Source of the DNA: Penelope pileata
Lineage: Eukaryota > Chordata > Aves > Galliformes > Cracidae
Length of the DNA stretch: 64,000 bases
Direction of reading: 5' to 3'
Assembly (NCBI GenBank): GCA_013396635.1
Contig: WBMW01005074.1
Location: 871,749-935,748, forward strand
In this document: piece by piece, positions 23,641 through 34,893 of the stretch
Layout: each line of letters starts with the position of its first letter
Position numbering within the stretch: position 1 is the stretch's first letter
Notes under the pieces: model-generated
The model's database searches: none
The model's input: the letters and a program-made list of their open reading frames with translations, nothing else
What the model was told of the DNA's origin: nothing
Translations under genes and position numbers: made by a program

Positions 23641-26520
23641 CAGGGCAATTAATATTATAAAACTGCTGGTCATCCGAATAAGAATACTTGCTGTGAGCAG
23701 GTGGTTTAAATACAATGCACAGGTAATGACTGACCTTTAGGATACAATGGTATAGTCACCACCAGAAAGCAGAGTACATTAGCCAAACACAGCTGGCTTT
23801 ACTGACGGATGTAAAAGTATTCATGGTTTCTATGTTACCTCTAGTCATTTGAGTCAGGAGGGCTTTCCCTCTGATAATAACTGTAATGAAAATTCTCCTT
23901 CTTAAACCCTGGGTATGCTAATAACCTTTCCCATTATAGAAGTCCTAACATGAACATCACATAGGATATTTACTTCCGCTAAACTGATACCTCTAAGTTC
24001 TATTGCCTAATAACTTGTGTGTCTTCCACACACATTTACACACAGCATGACTTCATTTCTTCATAGAAATATCAAACATAAAATAAAACAAAATAAAACA
24101 AAATAAAATAAAATAAAATAAAAGAGAGAAAAGTTTGCAAAATCATTCAGCTCTTGTGTGGGCCTGAGGTTTCAAAAGTATGTATTTAGACGTGGTGGTT
24201 AGCCCTCCCTGTTACCAGACTACAGTAACTAAAAGTGTGCTCAAACATCTTGGCATCGATATCTTTGTATCTGAAAAGCAGAATTCTTGAATTACCAATG
24301 CAAAATACCATGCTTATACATCATAAAGCTGTAGATAAATGTTGTATATGACATGAAAAGTGTTGCAATTCTGGTATATTTTTACATGCATTTAAAAGAA
24401 AAAAAGAGAATTGAAGGAAAGTCAAGGAACACTGCTGCACTAGATTTTTGGTTTCACTGCACACTGACACCTGCGTTCAACCATATCCACAGCAAAGAAG
24501 GATGCCATTTATCTTTTATAATAATATGGAGTTCTCTGTCAGAGTAGGGTCACTGAAATGAGTAATAATCCCACCACTGTCTAAGGTACAACCAGCAGGG
24601 TCCAGGTCAACAGGCAAGCAGACAATAATTTGCCCAACAACACTGAATTTCATCTGCCCGCAGCCTCTATCTACTGATTATACAATCAATACACCTCAGA
24701 TGAGAAGAGCTAACAACTGACCGGGGCAGATCAATGCTAGCAAATAAGCGCTTCATGACAAAAAGTTTGATAATTACCATTCTGAAGCCGTGTAAATGTT
24801 GTTTCTATTGTAGCGACATTCATGATGATACTGCTATGATTGCACTGTTATTATAGGTTTAATGTTAGGCAATCAAGCTGCAGTGGTCTAGATATCAACA
24901 AACAGCATCAAAAGAAAACATCAAATTGTCCCCATTCTCCTGACATTTTAGCTGCAACATTTTTCTATGTTAGTGGCCACAAATGAACAATAATAAGTGA
25001 CAATTTAGTGAAAAATACTATTTTCACAGCTTACAAAAGTCATACAATATAGATTGATACGAGTATGATTATTTCTACACCCAGAAGTACAAGGCACACC
25101 CACTTAAACCAGAGGATTAACATGAATTCAGCATTGTGTTCTTTGTTTCACATGCATCAGTTCAATCAGTTCAGAGCTTTTAATATGCACTTCAGCTAGT
25201 CATAACCCAAAAGCATACACAGAGCTTTGCTTGATTTATTATTACTTTTAATACGGCACTTTTTTTTTTTTCAATTTCCCAAAGTGCTAGTTCATTCTCA
25301 ATACATTAGCTTTTAAGAGAACTAGTCCTGACTGATCGTCAATAGCTATACCGACTCCAGTTAGCCTCTCACACCCTCAACAAAGAGAAATGTAGAAAAC
25401 ACTACTGAAATGTGAGGAAAATTGTGGCTTCAAAAAAAAAAAAAGAGAGCATGTAAAGCTGTGGCAGCCTCAACCTTGAAGATACATAAGATAAATATGA
25501 CATTTAATACTTTATGTTCAAGCAAGAAGATATCTCAGTAGCAAAACATGTTTTCCCAGTGGCCACTTGAAAGGTAGGTGCACATTCAACCATGCAGCTC
25601 TTCAAAAACATTTCAGTCAGAGTGAATCGTAACTATGATATCTCCAAAGACATATACGATGTTGGCATTTCATGAATTAAACTTTTAATCGAGTCTTTCA
25701 CAGGCAAAGCACAGATGCCTCCAAAAGTCTCTAAGTTACCTGTCTAGAACTTTTAAATCACTGATTGGTCAGATCTTCCATGGCCTAAGGGAAATCACCT
25801 GTCTATCCACATAGAGATACCAAACAGTAAGGATAAACCCAAACCTTTCACAGACAGCAATACATGTATGATTTGAACTAGCTTGAACTAAGATTTCGCT
25901 TTCAGCATTTCCTCCTCAGAACATCTTCTACCTCACATGAGATTCAAAGAATTTGATGTATATTAAAATCCTTTCCCTCTCAGATGGGTTCATTTTTATT
26001 CAGGGACAATTTTGCTGACTGACAGGTAAGCATTTGGTGCTGAAATTGGACCTGTGCAAGAGCTTTGCATTTCATTTGCTCCATTACACCACTGCATGGA
26101 TTACTGGGCTTTTATTTTGGCATCTTTCCATTACTTTCATATATCTGACATGAACAAAATGACTCATCTGACATTTTGTGTAACAAATTTGTTCCAAAAA
26201 GAATAGAACATTATTATACTATTTTGTACATGTGGGTACCACAACCTTCCACAGTAATCTGTCCAGAAATTCCAAGCGTATAAATAGAATCATAGAAACA
26301 TTCTCCTTTAGGGATACAAGTTCTATAGCTGCCTAAGACAGACATGGTATATATTCTAAGAAGTAGCTACTTTTTATTTCCACCAGAGACAGAAAATGGC
26401 TGTTGCACTGGAGGTTTTAAGACTATGGTTTTTTTTGCTTACCAGATGTAGATAATTAAAAACATTGAGTTTCTGTGTATTAATTTACAATGCCATTGCT
26501 GGAAATTATCTTAATACATC
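23641..26520. other. Unique non-coding DNA with a pentamer array
   Basis: No gene is recognised. A pentanucleotide array lies at 24079-24124. The block around 24700-25000 has mixed composition with few homopolymers and several homeodomain-like TAAT words, so it may be constrained, but that is a guess. Confidence 0.55.
24079..24124. repeat. (AAAAT/AAAAC)n pentanucleotide microsatellite
   Basis: About nine units of five bases, the first few alternating AAAAT and AAAAC and the last ones pure AAAAT. The gradient from interrupted to pure units suggests the 3' side is the growing part. Confidence 0.9.
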
Positions 26521-26880
26521 TTAATAGAATTACAGAATCATTAAGACTGGAAAAGACCTCTAAGATCACGTAGTCCAACCATCAACTCATCATCACCATG
26601 CCCACTAAACAATGTCCCTCAATGCCACATCTGCCCTTGAACACCTCCAGGGATAGTGACTTTGCCATTTCCCTGGGCAGCCTGTTCCAATTCCTGGCCA
26701 CTCTTTCAGAGAAGAAATTTTTCCTAATATCTAACATGAACCTCCCCTGGTGCAACCTAAGGCTATTACTTCTCATCCTATCACTAGTCTCCTGGGAGAA
26801 GAGGCTGACCTCCATCTCCTTTCAGGTTGCTGTAGAGAGCCATAACATCTCCCCTGAGCCTTTTCTTCTCCTGAAACAGT
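26521..26880 (-). mobile_element. CR1 LINE, 5'-truncated, minus strand
   Basis: On the plus strand the element opens with ATAGAATTACAGAATCATTA and GGAAAAGACCTCTAAGATCA, the complement of a CR1 3' tail whose last block reads 'GGTCTTTTCCAACCTTAATG'. It continues through AGCCTGTTCCAATTCCTGGC and CAACCTAAGGCTATTACTTC and stops at about 26880, next to a purine tract. About 360 bp remain, so most of the element is lost. Compared with the 5.3-kb and 48.4-kb copies, the tail block differs, which points to another CR1 subfamily. Confidence 0.93.
26582..26815 (-). pseudogene. CR1 ORF2 extreme C-terminal fragment
   Basis: The minus-strand frame reads MLDIRKNFFSERVARNWNRL, then PREMAKSLSLEVFKGR. This is the ending typical of CR1 ORF2: an FF..R...WN.LP motif followed by a V-FK-LD-like segment. 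Nothing of the reverse-transcriptase catalytic core or endonuclease is present. The frame is short only because the copy is 5'-truncated. Confidence 0.85.
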
Positions 26881-26904
26881 AGCTAAAATAGTGGCTGATA
26901 CTTT

Positions 26905-26996
26905 TGAAAAGAGAAAGGAAAAGAGGAAAAAGGGAGAAAGGGAAGGAAAACGGAAAGAAACAAAAAGCAAAAAGAAAAGAAAAAAGAGCAAAAAAG
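26905..26996 (+). repeat. Purine-rich (A/G) low-complexity tract
   Basis: About 90 bases are almost all A and G, lying directly outside the 5' boundary of the minus-strand CR1. The lysine-, arginine- and glutamate-rich open frame across it is a by-product of this composition. Confidence 0.88.
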
Positions 26997-28554
26997 CAGA
27001 ATCAACTGTGGAGAAACCTACTGAAAAAGCAAGATGTAGTTTTAACACTACTGCCGTCAGTGTAATTTCAATTCCACAATCACTTCAGACATGACACCAA
27101 ATTTAATCTTATTTCTGGGGAAAAAAAATCAAAAACTGTCATAAAATTATCCAACATAACTGGTGACAAAGTGGGCAATTTCTGATACCAAAGAGCTAAA
27201 AGCCATCATACTTAATCCTTTTCAATAATTGACTAGTACTGTTATTCCTTCTATCCTACCACAAACATTCATTTATGCATCATTTTTTCAATCTGATTTA
27301 TGATTTGAAGAAATTTGATTCTTCTGCCACAAATGTAAACATGGACCTTTTTCCTGTATCCCTTGATCTTCCATGATGGAAGAAAACCCAAATACCATAT
27401 TTAAATTACTTTCTCAATAAGTTTTTCAATCTTTTTCTAGTAGCTGCTGCAATTTTAACAGCTTATCACCAGCTGGAAGAGTAGGAAGAAAAAAGAGTCT
27501 TTCTTGAGCATTGTTATTTACCCAACATTTGTACAGTATCATCACACCATAAATGAAAACTCAATTTCCTAGTGAAAAGTGCAGCAGATCCTAGTCTCGA
27601 GCTCAAGTCTGCTCTCTAACCACGTCAAAAGAAAGTTTAGTACTTTACAGTCAGACCCTTATGCTAACACTTAGAAGATGGAGAGAGGCTGAGAAGGAGC
27701 CAGGACACTCATCTGCTGATAAAAATTCCATATGAAACAACTGCAACATAAATTATGTTTGAACTCAGTAGTCTCACAACTAGATGAGAGTGTGTAATGC
27801 ATTCTTAAATTACTTATTTTTACAAAGTCAATAATACTTTATTAATCTAGGCAAACAACTTGAATCGCACTATTAAAAATTATTTTAAAAACTGCAAAAG
27901 GAAAAGCCCATTGACTTCATACGATGTCATTTTCCATGTCTGTCACCATTATGAACATCTTTTTCTTCAAGTAGAATCAATTGAGTGGAGTATCATAATC
28001 CACTCAGAGATAAGAAAGCTATGGATTAAAGGGTGAAAACACACAAGGAAATAATGTTTTACATTTTTTCTTTAAACAAGACGGTAATCTGAATTAATTA
28101 TATTAATATCTCTACAGATGACACATTCCTTTTCCTTCTTATTTTCACAATGTAGGTGAAAAATAATTCTTAGAGACACTTTGGACTGTTTCACTTTCTT
28201 AGTTTACAAAATCAGCCCCTGGCATTTGAAGAAATTCCATGATACGTGCAGAATAATTTAAAATTCAGGTTCAGTTTTCCAGGACTTAAATTGTTTTACA
28301 AATAAGCAATAGAAAATAAAAGATAAAATTACTGACATATTAAATCTGATTCTCCCCAAGTCCTGATCCAGACTTGAAAGGACTGAGGCTTTCACACAAC
28401 CTTTGAGGAATGATTGACTGATTTGGTAATGTGTTTTCCACAGAAATAATTCAAGGCAGGGATTACAATACACACATGTAAAAATATCATAGTAAATCCT
28501 GACAAATCTGTCCATATTTGTTAATGAGGAACAGGACAATACATGGCCTTAAAC
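26997..28554. other. Unique non-coding DNA, possible MIR scrap
   Basis: No gene is recognised. At 27585-27632, GATCCTAGTCTCGAGCTCAA and GTCTGCTCTCTAACCACG resemble the tail of MIR-type repeats, which reads like 'gaactcaggtct...gctctaaccac'. It is too short for its own call. Confidence 0.45.
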
Positions 28555-28785
28555 TGGTGGTGCAAGGGACAGTTAGCCAGATATCAGTAAAGCATTTCTA
28601 ACGATGAAGACAATGAAGGATTGGAATACGCCAGCTGGAAAACCTCCATCAATGTAGATCTTCAAGAACAGTGTAGAAAATACCTGCCAACATTAGTTTA
28701 CATGGAACCAAATCAGCTTTGGATCATTGTGACATGATTTCTTCAGGTCCCTTTCAGTACTGATTTCTCTGATTCTGTGATTTTT
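28555..28785 (+). mobile_element. Ancient CR1 3' end, plus strand
   Basis: GGATTGGAATACGCCAGCTG, AAAACCTCCATCAATGTAG and ATCTTCAAGAACAGTGTAGA correspond to an old CR1 segment coding for the WN.LP...L..FK.-type ending of ORF2. The untranslated end then follows: TTCTTCAGGTCCCTTTCAG and TCTCTGATTCTGTGA. The order of blocks is right for a plus-strand CR1 tail, but the element is much more diverged than the 5.3-kb or 48.4-kb copies and all frames are broken. The 5' limit is uncertain by about 60 bp. Confidence 0.65.
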
Positions 28786-31700
28786 TCAGTCACCTCTCAC
28801 AACGTAAACGAAGTCAGTGCATTTTCTCCACCATTAGAATAAACAATACAGACCCTTTAGAATAAACTTAGTAAGCCACAAGGCAGTAGTCTCAGTGCCT
28901 ACATATTCATTTTATGTTCTCAGGCAATGTCAGAAATAGTTGTGTATATAAAGATTAAAAGAAAATAGTTTCAGCAGACTTAGATAATATATTAATAGTC
29001 TCTGGTTTTCTTGCTAAATGACTATCACCATTAAAATACTTTCATCTGTATTTCTTAATTATAATAACAGTCCAAGTTTACATCCGATGCTACAAGCTCT
29101 TGATAATGCCACTCACTTTCCATTTATAAGATAAATATAACCTTCTAACTCTTCCATTGTTAATAGCAAATGAAAGAAGAATTCCAACAAGAATTCTAGG
29201 TTAAATTACTTGAGCCAAGTTTTTCAGAAGGTATTAATCAGTAACACTTCCTTCAGGCTCTCTCAAAAATTGCAGCTGTAGTTACTAGATTTGTGAGTAC
29301 TTCTATTCTCCTAAAGAATCACACTGTTCCCCAGGCATTAAAATTGTATTTTCTTAAAGAACTTTTCTTAAAGACCTCTATAAGGAGTCCGTTATATCAC
29401 AGAAGTTATCATTCAAAATAAAGCAGATGACGATGTAAGACCATAGGAAGGTAAAGTAACAAATGCTTATTATTCCACATTGATATGGTATTAGTGTTAA
29501 TAAATGTATTATTTAAACAGCAGTTCTCAAAGTGGATGATTAGTGATTATCACAAATCTAGTCTGAATACTTCTGGAAATGCATAGAAATACTTTCTTCA
29601 CTTGTTTGTATGCACAACCAAAACTAATTTATTAACTTATCTTTTCTCCAGCGATGCAACAAACAGCAATAAGCCATCCTGGTTTATTGCAATCAACAAC
29701 ATGTTCTCTTTCACTTGCAAAGACTCTGAAGAATTGATCTGGAACCCATAACTAATTTGTAATTACTAATGATATTCTGGGCAGAAACCTACCTTTCTCC
29801 CCTAAGCAAGAAGCCCATTATTCAGAAAATACAGCAAAGTTCACCACACTAAGAGGGAAAACAGAAGCTTGACAAATCAATGCATCTCAAACCCCAAAAT
29901 ATCCAATCAATCGCTTAGATGGTTTCCAGTTCTGATGTTAAACTGAGAGAACTAAAGAAGCCCTCACCATTTCATTAAAAAGGACCTGCCACACATACAG
30001 CATATCAGTAAAGTTCACATCAGATCCTGCTGTAGTACCTCAAAGAGGAAAGGAGATGTAGAACAGCTCCAAAACTTTTCCTCATACAACACCAACAAAA
30101 TTAAGATGGGTGAATGTATAGTAAAATAAATACCTACATACTTCTTGTATCTAAGGGAAGTTATAATGTAACAGGAAATTATATTTTATAATCTTATGAA
30201 ACAGCATGAATTGGAAGACATCAAATAGGCAAAATTAAGTAAAAGCTGAGACAAAAACTGTAAGAATTGAGAGAAATTTAAGTCCATAAATGATCCAGTA
30301 GTGAAATGACTTTTCCTCCAGCCAATAAGACAGCCATTTCTAGTCAGGGCTGCAGAAATGTCCTTTTCCAGCCCCAAAAACAGATGGCAGGAAGTCTGCC
30401 TTTTGTCTAATTTTCACTTAATCATGACGATCTTCAGACTCAAAATCTACAATACGTCATTTTCAGAAATCAAATCATTATCTTTAAAAAGCTAACTACA
30501 GGCAATTCATGCTTACATTTTTTGTATTACTACAACATTCATGAAGAAAGGGCTTAAGTTATACTGTATGTATTCTGGAAAGTAACTTTTTGTTTATTAG
30601 TTTTTAAAAATACATAAATTAGAAATGTTTTTGAAAATATAAAGAAAAAAGCTTTATGGGAGAGGAAAAAGTTGATTATATTAAAAATGTGATTTCAGTA
30701 CTCCTAACTATAAACTGCATTTCCATCTGAACACAAGATATATTTTGATCACTTCTCTGCATATAAAACCAGTTTTCTTTGCACTTTCTTCTATTTTAAA
30801 AAGCCTTATTAATGAAGAAACCTTTAAAAGTAAATCAAATGGCAGTTCCACATCATTATGCAAATCCACCTTCCCACTCGTTCAGATTTTATCTCTTAAG
30901 TATCTTTACATATGTAAAAGAAACCAATTCTTTTACATCTTAAAACTGGTCTTCAGGAAAGGACAATATGGTCGTTCCAATGTAGTCAAATAACAAAAGA
31001 AAGATGCAGTTAAAGATTTAACCTTTTTTTTTGTTCTCAAGTCTGCAGTCACATGGACACCTCCTAGCTCCAGATTTCCAGAGGCTGATAATCTAATTGC
31101 TTCCCCGATAAAGAAATCCAAAGACAGTCTGAAGGCATTCAAAACTTTCTCATACCTTTTCACTCAACAGTGTCAAACACAACCTGACCACTGCATTAAC
31201 ATTTATTCCTTTTCTCTGTGTGTGTAACAACTGCCATGTGAGAAAGTTTATGTTAGTGAGCCACTTTGTTCAGGCCAGTAAGAGGATAGCTGCAAAAGCT
31301 ATTTAAAGTCATATGCTGTTCCTGGTACAAGTTCTTTTATTGATTTATTTTATCTATTTAATGACTTTTCACAACTAATGATTTGCTCTTTTCATGGGCT
31401 CTTTCATACATATGAATGAGATTATTTTAAATGTTTTGCTTTTAGTTTTGAGAGGAACAACTGCTAGACTAAATCCCAAGAAGATAAAAGACACTATAAC
31501 GCTCTTTAACTAGTGAACAAGATTTCTAGTGTGCATTAAAACACCCATTTGTTTAAAGAACTTCAGTCTAAATAACCTAACTTCAGGTGACTATACTGTT
31601 TAATTGCTATGATAATTTTTTTTAGGGAGATATAAAATCAAAAACGTGATAAAAGTTTTGAAAGTCAGATGCAATGAAATTGAAATAATAAAATATTAAA

Positions 31701-33979
31701 TTTTTAAATCTTACCGCTTTACTATCATACAAGTATGTCCACTTATTTTCTATGAATGTTGCCATTACTACATGACAGAGATATAAATCCTTTTAATGTA
31801 TTTTAGAGGAAAAAAATATCACAGAACCTATTCCTATAAAAGGTTTGTTGTTATCAGATAAAAGCAAATTTCATCATACTTTGTCATAAATTATCAGCTC
31901 AGAAGATTTATTATTCTGTAACTTTCCTATAACAAGTCTGAACATGATTATAATTTACTTCTCTATTTGGCACACAAATTTTATTCATTTAACAGGATTA
32001 TTCATTAATCAAATATTTATCAGTCAGGATCTTCTAGTACTCTGTGAGGCTGGTATAGAGTTCATTTGATCAGTTTTAACAGGATTACTTTTATATCAGG
32101 TATTTATTTAAATGGGCTTCATTATAGTGAGGAGAAGAACACATTACTTATAAGGCTGCTACTTGTTTCTAAAGACATTGACTTCTACCAAATATCTGAT
32201 ATGGGAGTAATCCAGTTTTAAAAAAAATACCCATGAAGCATCTCTGTGGTCTTAATTTTACAGCAAAATCAATCTGAATTAATACTTCATATAGGAATAA
32301 TCCTGAAAAGACTAAAATCCTCAGATAAACAGTGACCTATAATAGAAAAGATAAACTTTTCCGTACACATAATCAGTGAGCAAAGACAAAAATTATCAAT
32401 TATTTGGTAGGCTGGTATAGCTATGAATTAAAATGTTTTATTAATTTGTCCCTTTATTAAAATTTAACCTTTTTTTAAAAAAAATCTTTTGCTTTCTTCC
32501 TTCAACTTTTCAGTTCCCCTCTATCACCTTGAGTCTGCAGAACACGAGATGACCAGTATATACCAGATTTTACCAAGTAGTCTCCCCTGTGTTCATAGAA
32601 ATGTCTTTATGAAAGCAAGATTTCTACAAAGATCACACAACCTTAATTCTTCATTAACAAATGCATCAAGCCAATTCAGTAATTTAATTTTATATTTATA
32701 AATACAGAACATAGATATTCCTGGTATTTATTTGCAATATCATAATATAATGGTATGGATTTCTGTAAAATCTTGGAGTCTACCAGTGAAACACTGCTCC
32801 TTTTCAGAATAACATTCAGAAATCCTAACACACTTATTGTATCACAACAGCAAGATAGCGGCCATGAGATTATACTTATGTCCACATGAAACTCATTTTT
32901 CTTCAATTCCTGCTAGTATAAATAGTTATACGTGGGATACGCACAACACGCAAGCAAAGAAGAAAAGATCTTCCAGCAAGCATTTGTTTTATAACTGCTG
33001 AGTAGCCCTATTACAGAAACTACCAAAAAGTGAACTAAAAACTTAAAACTAGAACTAGAGCAGACCACTGTCTGCAGAAGATCACATGAACCCATCCCAC
33101 AAATGAAAAATTAATTTCAGCAGCATTATATAAGTGCATGAATTACTAAGCCATTGGTTATATGAGCTTCTGTGTCCCTCCACTGCCATTCTCTTCAATG
33201 GCTAATACACTTCATGGAAATTTCCTGTTATCTAGAATTATTCCAGTAGAGAAATTCAGTTACGAATTTAATCTTTAATTTAAGCAACATTTTTCAACCA
33301 AAGCTACATCCATATAACAGGGATGAATTCTATGCCCATATGGTGCTGTATCACAGATTTGTGACTCAAACAGTATTGATAACATGCCAATGTTTTAAGA
33401 TACTACTGAATTGTCCTTGCACAGCACTAAGGTTTTCTCTGTTTCTCTCTGCATGCATCCTCCTATCTGCTGTGAGTAGCCCGGCAGTGGACAACAGAGT
33501 AGGAGATAACACAGCCAGGACAGCTGTTACAAATTGACTGGAGAGATATTCCGTATCAGTAACATACTCAAGAATAAACTCCCAGGATTTGATCTTTCCA
33601 AGGTAGTTGTTGCTCAGAGGCTGGCTGGGCATCTGCTTGTCCATCTGCTTGTGGGATGTGGTGAGAGCCTTTGCATAAGTTGTTTTGGATTTTGTGTTTG
33701 TTTTTGTTTTTTCCTCTTTCCTTCCTTTACTAAATCATCTTAATCTTGACAAAGAGTTTTCACTCTATTGCCCTTCTACTCCTCTTCCCTGTTTCACTTG
33801 GCATGGTAGGTGCTTAGTTGTTGGTCATCACAATATGCTATAGTTAATTTCCAAAAGCAGATTTTCATTTAAAGTAGCTCTAAGAAATCTAGTAAATAAC
33901 CCAATTCAGATCTAGGTTCAAATTTACTTAACACAAAAGTAATATGCTGTTATAAAAACTGTTCTAACCATCTATATGT
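28786..33979. other. Unique AT-rich non-coding DNA
   Basis: More than 5 kb with no recognised gene or repeat. Open frames such as 32489-32701 and 33366-33644 match no family I know. A short T/A homopolymer junction occurs at 32470-32485. Confidence 0.6.
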
Positions 33980-34072
33980 GGTTCTGGGCAACTGGCTGTA
34001 AGTGAACCTGCTTGACCAAGCAGACTGGTCACTTCCAACCTCAACTACTCTGTGACACTGTGATTCTACCAC
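33980..34072 (+). mobile_element. CR1 3' tail fragment, plus strand
   Basis: GGTTCTGGGCAACTGGCTGT and AAGTGAACCTGCTTGACCAA parallel the CR1 block 'GGGCAACCTGCTCTAGGTGACCCTGCTTG'. They are followed by CACTTCCAACCTCAACTACT, then CTGTGACACTGTGATTCTA. About 20 bases between the two blocks, normally containing the 'ggttggactagatgacct' part, are missing or altered. Only the last ~90 bp of the element remain. Confidence 0.8.
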
Positions 34073-34131
34073 AAAGCCCAGTTAAACTAACCCATACTAA
34101 ACTATGCAATTCTGATAAAAATATTTAAACT

Positions 34132-34205
34132 AAATGCATGCATTTACTCATCTCAAGAAGGACCTGAGGAATGAGGAAATGCATGCATTTACTCATCTCA
34201 GGAAT
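34132..34205. repeat. 45-bp-period partial tandem duplication
   Basis: A ~28-base unit starting AAATGCATGCATTTACTCAT and continuing CTCA occurs at 34132-34160 and again from 34177, with one change (AAGAA against GGAAT) at the end. The period is 45 bases. The core ATGCATGCAT is itself palindromic. The duplication lies between a CR1 tail and the second mariner copy. Confidence 0.88.
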
Positions 34206-34356
34206 ATTCTCCAACACGAAAATTATTATGGGGAACATACATGTGTCCTGTTTTGAAGGTCACAGACATATGTTTCCCTTCATTTTTGTGACTTTATACA
34301 TATATGAATAGATACATGTATAAAGTGTATGTGTATAATACATAAAAGTGTATGTA

Positions 34357-34893
34357 CAAGGGCTGACCCAAAAGTAATGCCTCCTATTTTATCATGTTGG
34401 CCCACAATATCAGAGGTGGATGTTGGTGGTGTGGCAGTAGAGGTTGAACATTCCCACCAATATTCCATTCCATGTTGTTGCCATGTGACAGATGGCAGCA
34501 GAAGGGCACTCTGACATAATGGCGTCTGACATGGAAGTGCGGATGAAGAAAAGGTGTGGAATTGAATTCCTCCGTGTGGAAAAAATGGCACAGGTTTATG
34601 GTTTAAAGGTTTATGGAGACCAAACAGCAGATGTCAGTACAGTGAGGTGGTGGGTGGTGCATTTCAGCAGCAGAGACAGTGACAATGGTCACCTCTGCTG
34701 GTGCAGATAGTTACAAGCACTGCATGCAGCTCTTGTTCATTGCTGGCAGAAATGCAGAGCTAATGGTGGTGACTGTGTTGACAAATAGTGTTTTGTAGCT
34801 GAGAATGTCCTCTATCAAATAGTGTTATTGTGCTCTTTGTATCTGTTGTAGTTTCCATGGAAATAAATAGGAGGCATTACATTGAAAACATAT
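34357..34893 (+). mobile_element. Deleted mariner element, GalluHop/Mariner1_GG-like, copy 2
   Basis: This is the better preserved of two related copies. It starts after TA (34355-34356) with CAAGGGCTGACCCAAAAGTA and ATGCCTCCTATTTTAT, a mariner-type terminal repeat. The right end keeps the inverted partner AAATAGGAGGCATTAC at 34865-34880 and then decays. Between them it carries the same arrangement as copy 1 at 705-1190: an untranslated leader, the N-terminal transposase coding part, a jump at about 34708-34711, and the end of the coding region plus 3' untranslated sequence (GTGTTTTGTAGCTGAGAATG). The total is about 540 bp against roughly 1.2-1.3 kb for a full mariner. It is non-autonomous. 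Confidence 0.9.
34519..34711 (+). pseudogene. Mariner transposase N-terminal remnant
   Basis: Starting at the ATG at 34519, the frame reads MASDMEVRMKKRCGIEFLRV, then a VYGDQTADVSTVRWW block, then HFSSRDSDNGH. This matches the N-terminal DNA-binding half of a mariner transposase. The reading frame then meets the internal deletion and a stop (34708-34710), so the catalytic DDD domain is absent. An antisense open frame over the same bases (34280-34591) is a shadow. Confidence 0.78.

Noticed and set aside
26891..27094. Lysine/arginine/glutamate-rich frame resembling a nuclear protein tail
   Set aside because: It is produced by a low-complexity purine tract.
34280..34591. 103-codon minus-strand frame similar to the 687-1043 minus-strand frame
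   Set aside because: The similarity exists because both are antisense to homologous mariner copies. This is not evidence for a gene family.
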